A DNA stretch of 5,462 nt from an uncultured Bacteroidales bacterium (lineage in GTDB: Bacteria > Bacteroidota > Bacteroidia > Bacteroidales > UBA932), in contig CAMNAD010000104.1 in assembly GCA_946530505.1 (NCBI GenBank), forward strand, positions 1-5,462, written 5' to 3'. The notes beneath the pieces are model-generated. The model did not search any database, was not told where the DNA came from, and saw nothing but the letters and a program-made list of their open reading frames with translations. Made by a program: the position numbers and the translations under genes. Positions 1 through 5,462 of this stretch are shown here, piece after piece (the stretch's first letter is position 1; each line of letters starts with the position of its first letter).

Positions 1-2167
1 ATTCCCATCCGAAGAGGCCGTTGTAGAGGGATCCGTCGAGACCGAGGTTCCAGGTCTTGGCCACCTCCCAGGTAATGTTGGGGTTGGGAACTCCGTCGGG
101 GATGATGTAGTTGACTTCCTTGCCGTCGTAGAGTGCACGGTAGGATGTGCTGGTAGAATACTTATAAGTAGAAAGGTACTGGAAAGCATCCACCTGGTCG
201 TTACCCTGCTCACCATAGGAAGCACGCACTTTCAGGTTGGTGATCCAGGAAAAGTTGTCCTTGATGAAAGGCTCTTCGGAAATACGCCAGCCGATAGATG
301 CACCGGGGAATCTGCCCCAACGCTTGTCGGAAGGGAAGTTCTCGGAGCCGTCGAAGCGGATGAGGGCCTGGAAGAGATACTTGCTCTTGTAGTCGTATCC
401 GACACGGGCGAAGAAGGAACGGCGTGCAGTTTCGCTTGCATAACCGCCGATCTTATAGTAAGCTTTATCGGCATTTCCGGCAAAGAACTCGTCGAGGATG
501 TCGGAATCGTACTTCTCGATAGCAGCGTTGAAGTAATCCCTACGATAGTTGCTCTGCTCCAAACCTGCGAGCGCGGTGACATGATGTCCGTCGAAATCGC
601 GGTCGTAGTTGATATTGGCGTTGAGCGTGACGGTGTGGTAGTTGTTCTGGCTTTCGTTGAGGGTAGGTGTAGTAAACACGCCGCTGTCCCTTTCGCGATA
701 AGTCTCCGTGATTTCATCATAGGAGTAGCAAGGCCAGTTCTTCGACCAGTTCTTGTGGAAGTTGTTGTGAACGTCGTATGCAAATACCGCATTTACGGAC
801 AAGCCCTTCGTGATGGCATGAAGGTCGTAGTTGCCGCGGAACGTGGTATTGATGGTGTTATAGGTTGTGTTGTCGTAACCGGTCAGGGACTGCACGAGGG
901 CTGCAGGGTTGGCCCCGGAACGGAGATATCCGTTAGGATAATAAGGTGCGCTGGAAGCGTAACGCCTTGCAGTGATATAGAAGATACCGTAGCTGTCGGA
1001 AGGATAGGCGGAGTAATTCTTGTGCTGCTGGCGGACATTGAGGTCGAGACCGAGCTTGAAGTCGTCGGTAATCTGGATGTCGATGTTGGAGCGCACATTG
1101 TACTGGTTGTAGTTGGTAGCGGACTTGACATAGATACCATCTTGATACTGCCCGTTGAACTGCACGAAGTAGCTCACCCTGCCGGCACCGCCCTGAAGGC
1201 TGACGCCGTACTTGTGCTGGTTGGAGCGGTCCTTGATGATGGCGTCGAACCAGTTGGTGTTAGGATAATTGATGAGGTCGTCACCGTCCTTATAGTGCTG
1301 GATCTGCTCCTGTGTATAGATGGGGGAAGCACCGGTAATGGCGCGGGCTGCATTGTAAGCCTCTGCGAAGGTAACAGCATCAGCCATCTTGAGAAGGCGG
1401 GTAGGCTGCTGCATACCATAGTCGTATGTGAAGGTAACGCTCGGCTTGCCGTCAGTGCGTCCGCGCTTGGTGGTCACGAGGATGACACCATTTGCAGAAC
1501 GCGCACCGTAGATGGCTGCGGAGGCATCCTTCAGCACGTTCACGCTCTCGATTTCTTCGCCGGTCAGACGGGAGAATTCATCGCCACGTCCGGGCACGCC
1601 GTCGATGATGATCAGAGGACTGTTGTTGCCTAGGGTGGAACGGCCTCGGATATACATTACAGCATCGTCACGGCCAGGCTCACCGGAACGGTTGTTCACG
1701 ATGACACCGGAGACACGGCCGGCAAGACCCTGGGAAAGGTTCACCGAAGAGTTCTTGACGAGTGCATCACCGGAGGTGGTGGTGACAGAACCGGTAAGCG
1801 TCACCTTGCGTTGGGTACCATATCCGATAGCAACCGCCTCTTCGAGGACCATTGCATCGTCTTTGAGTACGAAGTCAATAGCCGTGCGGCCGTCAACTTT
1901 GGTAGTCTGCTCCTCGTAACCCATAAGGCTGGCAACGAGGGTAGCATTGGGCTGGACGCCGGAGATGGCATAACGTCCGGAGGCATCAGTCATTGCACCG
2001 TTGGATGTGCCCTGGACATAAACCATGGCCCCGATAAGCGCCTCTCCCTTGGAATCGGAGACAACGCCCTGCACCTTGAGAGTGCGATTCTGGGCAGATG
2101 CGGAAAACACTTGCAGCGCCAGCAAAGAGCAGCTTGCAAGGAGCATCAAGAAAGGTTTAATTCTCAT
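1..2167 (-). CDS. SusC/RagA-family TonB-linked outer-membrane protein, N-terminal part (runs off left edge)
   Basis: SusC-family proteins form TonB-energised outer-membrane channels that, with a SusD-like lipoprotein, import glycans, peptides or other large nutrients. The frame is open for 722 codons from ATG at 2167 to the window edge, with no stop or frameshift; family members are usually about 1000 residues, so roughly the last quarter to third of the barrel is missing. Residues 1-25 are a signal peptide (hydrophobic core, cleavage likely after SASA). Residues about 30-105 form the carboxypeptidase-regulatory-like beta domain typical of the family. A TonB-box-like stretch (LEEAVAIGYGTQ) lies near 108-119. 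The plug follows, with the hallmark motifs IRGRSTLGNNSPLIIIDGVPG-like near 173-193 and VLKDASAAIYGARSANGVI near 211-229. Barrel strands start near 240, and the family segments DGSENFPSDKRWGRFPGASIGW and LKVRASYGEQGN occur later. No STN domain precedes the beta domain, so anti-sigma-factor signalling through this receptor is not expected. The substrate cannot be told from sequence. A susD-like gene is expected just left of the window. Confidence 0.96.
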   Translation of the reverse strand, partial: MRIKPFLMLLASCSLLALQVFSASAQNRTLKVQGVVSDSKGEALIGAMVYVQGTSNGAMTDASGRYAISGVQPNATLVASLMGYEEQTTKVDGRTAIDFVLKDDAMVLEEAVAIGYGTQRKVTLTGSVTTTSGDALVKNSSVNLSQGLAGRVSGVIVNNRSGEPGRDDAVMYIRGRSTLGNNSPLIIIDGVPGRGDEFSRLTGEEIESVNVLKDASAAIYGARSANGVILVTTKRGRTDGKPSVTFTYDYGMQQPTRLLKMADAVTFAEAYNAARAITGASPIYTQEQIQHYKDGDDLINYPNTNWFDAIIKDRSNQHKYGVSLQGGAGRVSYFVQFNGQYQDGIYVKSATNYNQYNVRSNIDIQITDDFKLGLDLNVRQQHKNYSAYPSDSYGIFYITARRYASSAPYYPNGYLRSGANPAALVQSLTGYDNTTYNTINTTFRGNYDLHAITKGLSVNAVFAYDVHNNFHKNWSKNWPCYSYDEITETYRERDSGVFTTPTLNESQNNYHTVTLNANINYDRDFDGHHVTALAGLEQSNYRRDYFNAAIEKYDSDILDEFFAGNADKAYYKIGGYASETARRSFFARVGYDYKSKYLFQALIRFDGSENFPSDKRWGRFPGASIGWRISEEPFIKDNFSWITNLKVRASYGEQGNDQVDAFQYLSTYKYSTSTSYRALYDGKEVNYIIPDGVPNPNITWEVAKTWNLGLDGSLYNGLFGWE

Positions 2168-2209
2168 AGATTTGAATATGAATGTGGTTATGATAATTCT
2201 TATACACGC

Positions 2210-2240
2210 CAAATTTACATAAATTATTTCGTTCCGCAAA
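2210..2240 (-). promoter_or_regulatory. Bacteroidota-type promoter for the SusC-like gene
   Basis: Read on the minus strand, TTTG (2240-2237) is followed after exactly 19 bases by TAAATTTG (2217-2210). This matches the Bacteroides primary-sigma consensus TTTG / TAnnTTTG in both boxes and in spacing. Transcription would start near 2203-2206, giving a leader of about 36-39 bases before the ATG at 2167. The leader is A/T-rich and has no purine-rich Shine-Dalgarno word, as is usual in this phylum. Confidence 0.8.
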
Positions 2241-2279
2241 CACTTTTTTTAAGAAAAAGTTTCGTTTTGTTTCGTTTTA
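2227..2279. repeat. Three TTTCGTT words in the divergent intergenic region, two in 10-base tandem
   Basis: TTTCGTT occurs at 2227-2233, 2260-2266 and 2270-2276. The last two belong to a 10-base tandem (TTTCGTTTTG at 2260-2269, TTTCGTTTTA at 2270-2279), so they lie on the same DNA face. The first copy overlaps the spacer and upstream box of the SusC promoter. The last two lie 15-35 bases upstream of the -33 box of the lipoprotein promoter. A regulator-binding role is inference; the T-rich composition makes chance recurrence possible. Confidence 0.45.
2242..2260. repeat. Inverted repeat with 7-base arms (possible operator)
   Basis: ACTTTTT at 2242-2248 and AAAAAGT at 2254-2260 are perfect complements around a 5-base centre (TTAAG). 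The repeat starts one base past the -33 box of the SusC promoter (2237-2240) and about 35 bases upstream of the lipoprotein -33 box, so a bound protein could affect both genes. It is too A/T-rich to be a convincing intrinsic terminator. Operator function is inference, and the nearby DeoR-type protein is only one candidate ligand. Confidence 0.35.
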
Positions 2280-2294
2280 ATTATTTTTCAAAAA

Positions 2295-2325
2295 TTTGGC
2301 TTTTTAAAGATATTGCGTATCTTTA
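2295..2325 (+). promoter_or_regulatory. Bacteroidota-type promoter for the lipoprotein-DeoR pair
   Basis: TTTG at 2295-2298 is followed after 19 bases by TATCTTTA at 2318-2325, seven of eight positions of TAnnTTTG counting the two free ones. The -7 box ends only 6 bases before the ATG at 2332, so the start point is expected at or within a few bases of the start codon and the mRNA would be nearly leaderless. GGAG at 2327-2330 sits one base from the ATG, too close to act as a normal ribosome-binding site. Confidence 0.75.
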
Positions 2326-2331
2326 CGGAGT

Positions 2332-3747
2332 ATGACACGTAAAACTATATTACCTTGGCTTTTGGCAGCATACTGCGCCTTCCTTGCGTTCTCTTGCACT
2401 AAGGAAGAGAACGATAATCAGGGGCAGTCGCTTGAAGAACTCGACGACGAGAGCATAATGCGCCTTGTCGACGACAATACCATCAACACAGCTTATTATA
2501 AAGACATTTTCCTTGACGGCGGATGCGAGCTGAATCCCGGCATCAAGGAAAACGGAGTTGTCATCAACGGCCGTCTCCCCTACGCACTCAAGAAGGCGGA
2601 GATTACTGACGCCGAGTACTTCCTTTCCACTGTCGATGATGTAGGAGATGGCTACAAAGAGAGTGACAGGACCCTTCAGAACAGCATATTCTCAGGCTCC
2701 GCCGACGACCTTAACGGAGTACTTCTTTATCCCGACGGGGAGCCCCGATTCAGGATGTTCTACTCCTTCGGAGGTCATTCCGGGCCGCACGGCACTACCC
2801 TTGGCACCAGTGGCCGCGAGAACGTGAACACATTCTACGCCAACGGAGGTTCATTCGTGGGCTCATGCGCAGGAGCTTATCTGTCCGGCAAATACGCCAA
2901 CGGCAAACTCTCTTCCTACTACAACATCTGGAAGGGAGGCAACATGAAAGCCACCGGCGTGGGCAATTCCAGTATAGAGATAGAAATAATGTCCGATATC
3001 TTCCAGGAGTACTACGGTCCCAAGTGTTCTGCCATCGTAACAGATGTGCGCCACAACGGAGGCGGGTATATGGATGTGAACAGGGCTCCGGAAGGCACCG
3101 AAATCCTCGGGCGCTTCCTCAACCAGAAAGGCAAGAATTCTTCGTCGGCGGGATTCTACTGCCAGCCAGGTATCTGGGCATACAAGGAATCTCCCGAATC
3201 AGGACGCCTGGTGGTCACAGGGTCCCATCCGGAAGATGCACCTTCAGGCGACATCCTCAATATGACTGCATCCATGTTCCGCTATGCCTGGGACGGCAGC
3301 GGAATAGCAAAAGTCAAGGGCATTCTCAAGAACGGGGAAACCCGATACATGACCAAGAAAACCACCGACGACTATCCACAGAGAACCGCGATCGGAGACC
3401 TCCAGTGCCATCATTTCGTGGTGTATCTTCCAAAGGGGACGAAATCCCTCACTGTCAGACTCGAAGGCCGGGGTGATTACAATCTCGAACTTTATCTCAA
3501 GAAAGACGCTTTCGCCTTCCCGGAAAACGAACCGGACTATTCCGCAAAAGAAGCAGGAAACAGTCAGACAATCACCACCAGGGCTCTTGACAAGGGCCTC
3601 TGGTACGTCACCGTGCGCTGCGCCTCGACCGTGACAGCGACGGACACCATCATCGACAAAGCGAACGGCCTCGGACACTATTTCGTCTATTCCGGCGACA
3701 CCGGCGTCCTCAACGGAGTTCCCTATGAAATTGTAGCAAGCTGGTAA
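2332..3747 (+). CDS. Surface-directed lipoprotein with cysteine amidotransferase-like (BPL-N-like) domain and PPC-like C-terminal domain
   Basis: This 471-residue protein begins with a lipoprotein signal peptide (hydrophobic 6-20, LAFSC with lipidated Cys22; the -3 residue is Ala, slightly atypical). The mature start CTKEEN fits the C-x-K-(D/E)2 surface-export signal described in Bacteroidota, so it probably faces outward. Residues about 50-320 resemble a class I glutamine-amidotransferase fold of the kind called BPL-N: a glycine-rich FGGHSGPHG loop (146-154) like an oxyanion loop, the nucleophile elbow GSCAGA with Cys179, and GSHPE with His299 and Glu301, a complete Cys-His-Glu set. Residues about 355-435 (GDLQCHHFVVYLPKGTKSL, then GLWYVTVRC) look like a PPC (pre-peptidase C-terminal) beta domain, often found in secreted enzymes. 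Substrate and reaction are unknown: hydrolysis of an amide, or a non-enzymatic binding role, are both possible. A DeoR-type regulator follows after 11 bases, and a SusC-type receptor is divergent from it. The fold call is motif-based and fairly firm; the function is not known. Confidence 0.88.
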   Translation: MTRKTILPWLLAAYCAFLAFSCTKEENDNQGQSLEELDDESIMRLVDDNTINTAYYKDIFLDGGCELNPGIKENGVVINGRLPYALKKAEITDAEYFLSTVDDVGDGYKESDRTLQNSIFSGSADDLNGVLLYPDGEPRFRMFYSFGGHSGPHGTTLGTSGRENVNTFYANGGSFVGSCAGAYLSGKYANGKLSSYYNIWKGGNMKATGVGNSSIEIEIMSDIFQEYYGPKCSAIVTDVRHNGGGYMDVNRAPEGTEILGRFLNQKGKNSSSAGFYCQPGIWAYKESPESGRLVVTGSHPEDAPSGDILNMTASMFRYAWDGSGIAKVKGILKNGETRYMTKKTTDDYPQRTAIGDLQCHHFVVYLPKGTKSLTVRLEGRGDYNLELYLKKDAFAFPENEPDYSAKEAGNSQTITTRALDKGLWYVTVRCASTVTATDTIIDKANGLGHYFVYSGDTGVLNGVPYEIVASW

Positions 3748-3758
3748 ATCCCTGAATC

Positions 3759-4523
3759 ATGACAAGCATAGCCGAAAGACGCAAGTTCATCCTGGACAAC
3801 ATTTTCCAGAACGGTTTCGTGCGGGTGGCAGATCTTGCCGACGCACTGCAAGTTACACAGACCACAATCCGCAAGGACCTCACCTACCTCGAAGGCCAGG
3901 GACTGCTCTACCGTGCATACGGCAGCGCCCTGCCCACGACGGCGCAGGTCATGGACATCAGCCTCAACACCAAGAAACTCATCAACTTCAAGAAGAAACA
4001 GAAAATCGCCGCGAAGGCCATTTCGATGCTTCAGGAGAACGACTCCATAATAATGGGGGCCGGCTCCACCCTGGAGGTGATGGCGGAACTGCTCAAGCCC
4101 AAGGGGCGCCTCAACGTGGTGACCCCGGCGGTGAACGTTTCCATGGCCCTGGGCGACATGTCGGGAGTTTCGGTGATGCAGCTCGGAGGCATTCTCTACG
4201 GTAATTCCCTGTGCGTGATAGGTTCCGAAACCAAGAACCAGCTGAAGAACCTGCACTGCAGCAAGATGTTCTTCGGCGTGGACGGGATAGACCCTGAATT
4301 CGGCGTCACCTGCGCCACCATCGAAGAGGCGGAACTGCTGAATCAGATGACGAAGATCTCGAACACCGTCGTCGTGCTCGCGGATTCATCAAAAATAGGA
4401 TACAAAGGCTTCGGACGCATCTGCGGATGCGAGGACCTGGACATACTGATAACAGACTCCGGCATTTCCGATGAAGCCAGAAAGGCTATCGAGAAGACCG
4501 GAGTCCGTGTCGTCGTCGCGTAG
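3759..4523 (+). CDS. DeoR/GlpR-family transcriptional regulator
   Basis: DeoR-family proteins are DNA-binding regulators, usually repressors, that sense phosphorylated sugars or related metabolites through a domain related to phosphosugar isomerases. This protein has 254 residues, the normal family length. The winged helix-turn-helix covers about residues 5-57 (AERRKFILDNI at the start, then VADLADALQVTQTTIRKDL and LEGQGLLYRAYGSA). The sensor domain covers about 76-235: KIAAKA, IIMGAGST (97-104), VVTPAVNV, QLGGILYG, FFGVDGID, then LADSSKIG and ITD. Many family members carry Asp at the position of Gly100, next to the sugar-phosphate loop. The start is the ATG 11 bases after the lipoprotein stop; no Shine-Dalgarno word or separate promoter is seen, so it is most likely co-transcribed with the lipoprotein. 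Its targets may include its own promoter and the divergent SusC-like gene, but this is inference. The effector is unknown. Confidence 0.94.
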   Translation: MTSIAERRKFILDNIFQNGFVRVADLADALQVTQTTIRKDLTYLEGQGLLYRAYGSALPTTAQVMDISLNTKKLINFKKKQKIAAKAISMLQENDSIIMGAGSTLEVMAELLKPKGRLNVVTPAVNVSMALGDMSGVSVMQLGGILYGNSLCVIGSETKNQLKNLHCSKMFFGVDGIDPEFGVTCATIEEAELLNQMTKISNTVVVLADSSKIGYKGFGRICGCEDLDILITDSGISDEARKAIEKTGVRVVVA

Positions 4524-4530
4524 AAGAATA

Positions 4531-4701
4531 TTACTCCTCCGAGATTGCTCCCATGGGGCATGCTCCGGCGCAGGTGCCGCAGCTGATGCACACATCGGGA
4601 TCGATAGAGTATACATCTCCCTCGTGGATAGCACCGGTAGGGCATTCGCCCATGCAGGTTCCACAAGCAACGCAGGTGTCAGGTGAAATTTTGTAAGCCA
4701 T
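4531..4701 (-). CDS. 2[4Fe-4S] bacterial-type ferredoxin (56 residues)
   Basis: This is a small soluble electron carrier, probably cytoplasmic, with two four-iron clusters. The translation starts MAYKISPDTC and ends GAISEE before TAA. It holds two complete CxxCxxCxxxCP motifs: Cys10, 13, 16, 20 and Cys38, 41, 44, 48, in the internally duplicated layout of clostridial-type ferredoxins. The length of about 55 residues is normal for the family, so the gene is intact although very short. In anaerobes such proteins serve pyruvate:ferredoxin oxidoreductase, hydrogenases and similar enzymes; the partner cannot be named here. It is transcribed alone, towards the DeoR-type gene, with only 7 bases between the two stop codons and no clear terminator hairpin in the gap. 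Its own promoter lies upstream at 4733-4764. The start ATG has an A-rich leader (CTTTAGAA) and no Shine-Dalgarno word. Confidence 0.95.
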   Translation of the reverse strand: MAYKISPDTCVACGTCMGECPTGAIHEGDVYSIDPDVCISCGTCAGACPMGAISEE

Positions 4702-4732
4702 TTCTAAAGTAATTAGTTTTATATCTCGGACG

Positions 4733-4764
4733 CAAAGGTAAGGTTTTTGTTATAAATTTGCAAT
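4733..4764 (-). promoter_or_regulatory. Bacteroidota-type promoter for the ferredoxin gene
   Basis: On the minus strand TACCTTTG (4740-4733) exactly fits the -7 consensus TAnnTTTG. ATTG (4764-4761) lies 20 bases upstream and matches three of four bases of the -33 box. The predicted leader is about 25-28 bases. The upstream half overlaps the -7 box and start codon region of the divergent DUF1573 gene. Confidence 0.65.
4753..4760 (+). promoter_or_regulatory. -7 promoter box for the DUF1573 gene
   Basis: TAAATTTG is an exact TAnnTTTG match ending 4 bases before the ATG at 4765, so the transcript would begin at about the start codon. No TTTG is present at the expected distance upstream (around 4728-4733), so the -33 half is weak or absent. 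Confidence 0.55.
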
Positions 4765-5112
4765 ATGAAAATTTTACTCATCATATTAAGCGTGCTTATC
4801 GGCGGCCGTGCGGATTTCGACCGCACCGTCCATGACTTCGGCACCATCACCCAGGCGGACGGGCCCCAGAGCTGCGTATTCACCGTCACCAACACCGGAG
4901 ACGAGCCCCTGACCATACTTTCGGCCATCACCTCCTGCGGATGCACGAACGTGAAATGGACGCGCTCCAGCCTCGAAAAAGGCCAGAAAGGCACCATCGA
5001 AGTCACCTATGCCAACGAGGACGGCCCCTTCCCCTTCGACAAAACCGTCACAGTATACCTTTCTGATATACGCAAACCTGTCATCCTGCACCTGCGCGGA
5101 GTAGTAAAATAG
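4765..5112 (+). CDS. Exported DUF1573-family protein
   Basis: DUF1573 proteins are small immunoglobulin-like beta-sandwich proteins common in Bacteroidota and of unknown role. This one has 115 residues. A short signal peptide (MKILLIILSVLIGGRA) with likely cleavage after Ala16 suggests export to the periplasm; there is no lipobox. The mature part is one DUF1573 unit: FDRTVHDFGTI near 18-28, CVFTVTNTGDEPLTI near 37-51, and the diagnostic TSCGCT at 56-61 with Cys58 and Cys60, followed by the final strands ending LHLRGVV. It therefore looks like a complete single-domain member. The start codon is the first ATG after a consensus -7 box, and parE follows after 24 bases in the same direction. The neighbourhood gives no clue to function beyond a possible shared transcript with parE, which also has its own -7 box. 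Confidence 0.9.
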   Translation: MKILLIILSVLIGGRADFDRTVHDFGTITQADGPQSCVFTVTNTGDEPLTILSAITSCGCTNVKWTRSSLEKGQKGTIEVTYANEDGPFPFDKTVTVYLSDIRKPVILHLRGVVK

Positions 5113-5124
5113 CGAAATTTTTGT

Positions 5125-5132
5125 TATTTTTG
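5125..5132 (+). promoter_or_regulatory. -7 promoter box for parE
   Basis: TATTTTTG is an exact TAnnTTTG match in the 24-base gap before parE, ending 4 bases before the ATG at 5137. No TTTG stands at the usual upstream distance, where the end of the DUF1573 gene lies. A T-rich stretch could match by chance, so parE may instead be read from the upstream promoter. Confidence 0.45.
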
Positions 5133-5136
5133 TAGA

Positions 5137-5462
5137 ATGGCAGTGAGTACGACAAATTATACCGACGACAACATACGCACCCTGGAAGGCGTCCAGCACG
5201 TCAGGATGCGTCCCGGCATGTACATCGGCCGCCTGGGGAACGGAAACAACCCCGGCGACGGCATCTACGTGCTTCTCAAGGAAATAATCGACAACTCCGT
5301 CGACGAATTCGCGATGGGTTTCGGCAAGCAGATCATCGTGGACATCACCGAAGACAATCACGTCAGCGTGAGGGACTTCGGCCGCGGCATCCCCCTGGAT
5401 TCCGTGGTGAAGGCCGTCAGCATCCTCAATACAGGCGGAAAGTTCGACGACAAGGTCTTCAA
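5137..5462 (+). CDS. parE: DNA topoisomerase IV subunit B, N-terminal part (runs off right edge)
   Basis: ParE is the ATPase subunit of topoisomerase IV, which with ParC unlinks daughter chromosomes. The first 108 codons are visible and lie wholly in the GHKL ATPase domain. TLEGVQHVRMRPGMYIG (16-31) is the N-terminal signature shared by GyrB and ParE. KEIIDNSVDE (48-57) holds the catalytic Glu49 and the magnesium-binding Asn53. DFGRGIP (80-86) is the second nucleotide-binding motif, and ILNTGGKFDD (96-105) starts the ATP-lid region. The choice of ParE over GyrB rests on DGIYVLLKEIIDNSVDEF and INTGGKF-type wording, as in Bacteroidota ParE, where GyrB usually reads GLHHLVYEVVDNSIDE and a THAGGKF-like lid. 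The start is the ATG 24 bases after the DUF1573 stop; no Shine-Dalgarno word is present. Confidence 0.92.
   Translation, partial: MAVSTTNYTDDNIRTLEGVQHVRMRPGMYIGRLGNGNNPGDGIYVLLKEIIDNSVDEFAMGFGKQIIVDITEDNHVSVRDFGRGIPLDSVVKAVSILNTGGKFDDKVF

Noticed and set aside
581..1633. A 350-codon open frame on the plus strand inside the SusC-like gene
   Set aside because: It lies in exact codon register antisense to a clearly recognisable SusC-family gene, its translation is low-complexity (Val/Gly/Asp/Ile-rich) with no family resemblance, and no promoter or start context is seen. It is a by-product of the sense codon usage.
2242..2260. Intrinsic terminator in the divergent intergenic region
   Set aside because: The stem is nearly all A-T and both adjacent genes read away from the region, so there is no transcript to end here.
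2866..2868. Cyanophycinase or serine-peptidase (S51-type) identity for the lipoprotein
   Set aside because: Those enzymes use Ser in a GxSAG-like elbow, while this protein has Cys179 in GSCAGA together with a downstream SHPE motif, which fits class I amidotransferase/BPL-N folds better.
3723..4256. A 177-codon open frame on the minus strand across the DeoR-type gene
   Set aside because: It is antisense to a well-supported regulator gene, and its His/Gly/Val-rich translation resembles no known family.
4471..4686. A 71-codon plus-strand frame overlapping the DeoR end and the ferredoxin gene
   Set aside because: The minus-strand ferredoxin with eight correctly spaced cysteines explains this stretch; the plus-strand frame is its shadow.
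4786..5361. A 191-codon minus-strand frame spanning the DUF1573 gene, the gap and parE
   Set aside because: It crosses two recognisable plus-strand genes and the gap between them, and has no recognisable domain.
5137..5462. gyrB rather than parE for the right-edge gene
   Set aside because: The DGIYVLLKEIIDNSVDEF segment and ILNTGGKF lid match Bacteroidota ParE; GyrB typically has a LHHLVYEVVDNS segment and a THAGGKF-like lid.

Overview
The window looks like a chromosomal segment from a member of the Bacteroidota, most probably order Bacteroidales; I cannot name a genus from the sequence alone. The signs are a SusC/RagA-type TonB-linked outer-membrane protein, promoters matching the Bacteroides consensus (TTTG, about 19-21 bases, TAnnTTTG), no convincing Shine-Dalgarno site before any gene, and a lipoprotein whose mature N-terminus (CTKEEN) fits the surface-export signal known in this phylum. 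A ParE of the Bacteroidota type lies at the right edge. Coding regions have mid-range GC, and the main intergenic gap is strongly AT-rich.

Layout, left to right: (1) bases 1-2167, minus strand, hold the N-terminal 722 codons of a SusC-like receptor that runs off the left edge; any SusD partner would lie beyond that edge. (2) Bases 2168-2331 are an AT-rich divergent regulatory region with one well-formed promoter for each side, a small inverted repeat and repeated TTTCGTT words. (3) Bases 2332-3747, plus strand, encode a lipoprotein with a cysteine-type glutamine-amidotransferase-like fold (BPL-N-like; Cys179, His299, Glu301) followed by a probable PPC-type beta domain. (4) Eleven bases later, at 3759-4523, comes a DeoR/GlpR-family regulator, very likely in the same transcript. 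(5) On the minus strand, 4531-4701, is a 56-residue 2[4Fe-4S] ferredoxin that converges on the regulator with only 7 bases between the stop codons. (6) Bases 4765-5112, plus strand, encode a small exported DUF1573 protein, divergent from the ferredoxin across a 63-base gap with interlocked promoters. (7) From 5137 to the right edge is the start of parE (topoisomerase IV subunit B).

The lipoprotein and DeoR-type regulator are plausibly one unit. The divergent SusC receptor may share its control region, which would suit a nutrient-responsive surface system, but no substrate can be read from the sequence. The ferredoxin, DUF1573 protein and ParE look like ordinary housekeeping neighbours. Three plus-strand genes (lipoprotein, DUF1573 and parE) have a -7 promoter box ending only 4-6 bases before the ATG, which suggests leaderless or nearly leaderless transcripts. 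No RNA gene, insertion sequence or CRISPR array was seen. The most unusual item is the amidotransferase-like surface lipoprotein with its linked regulator.
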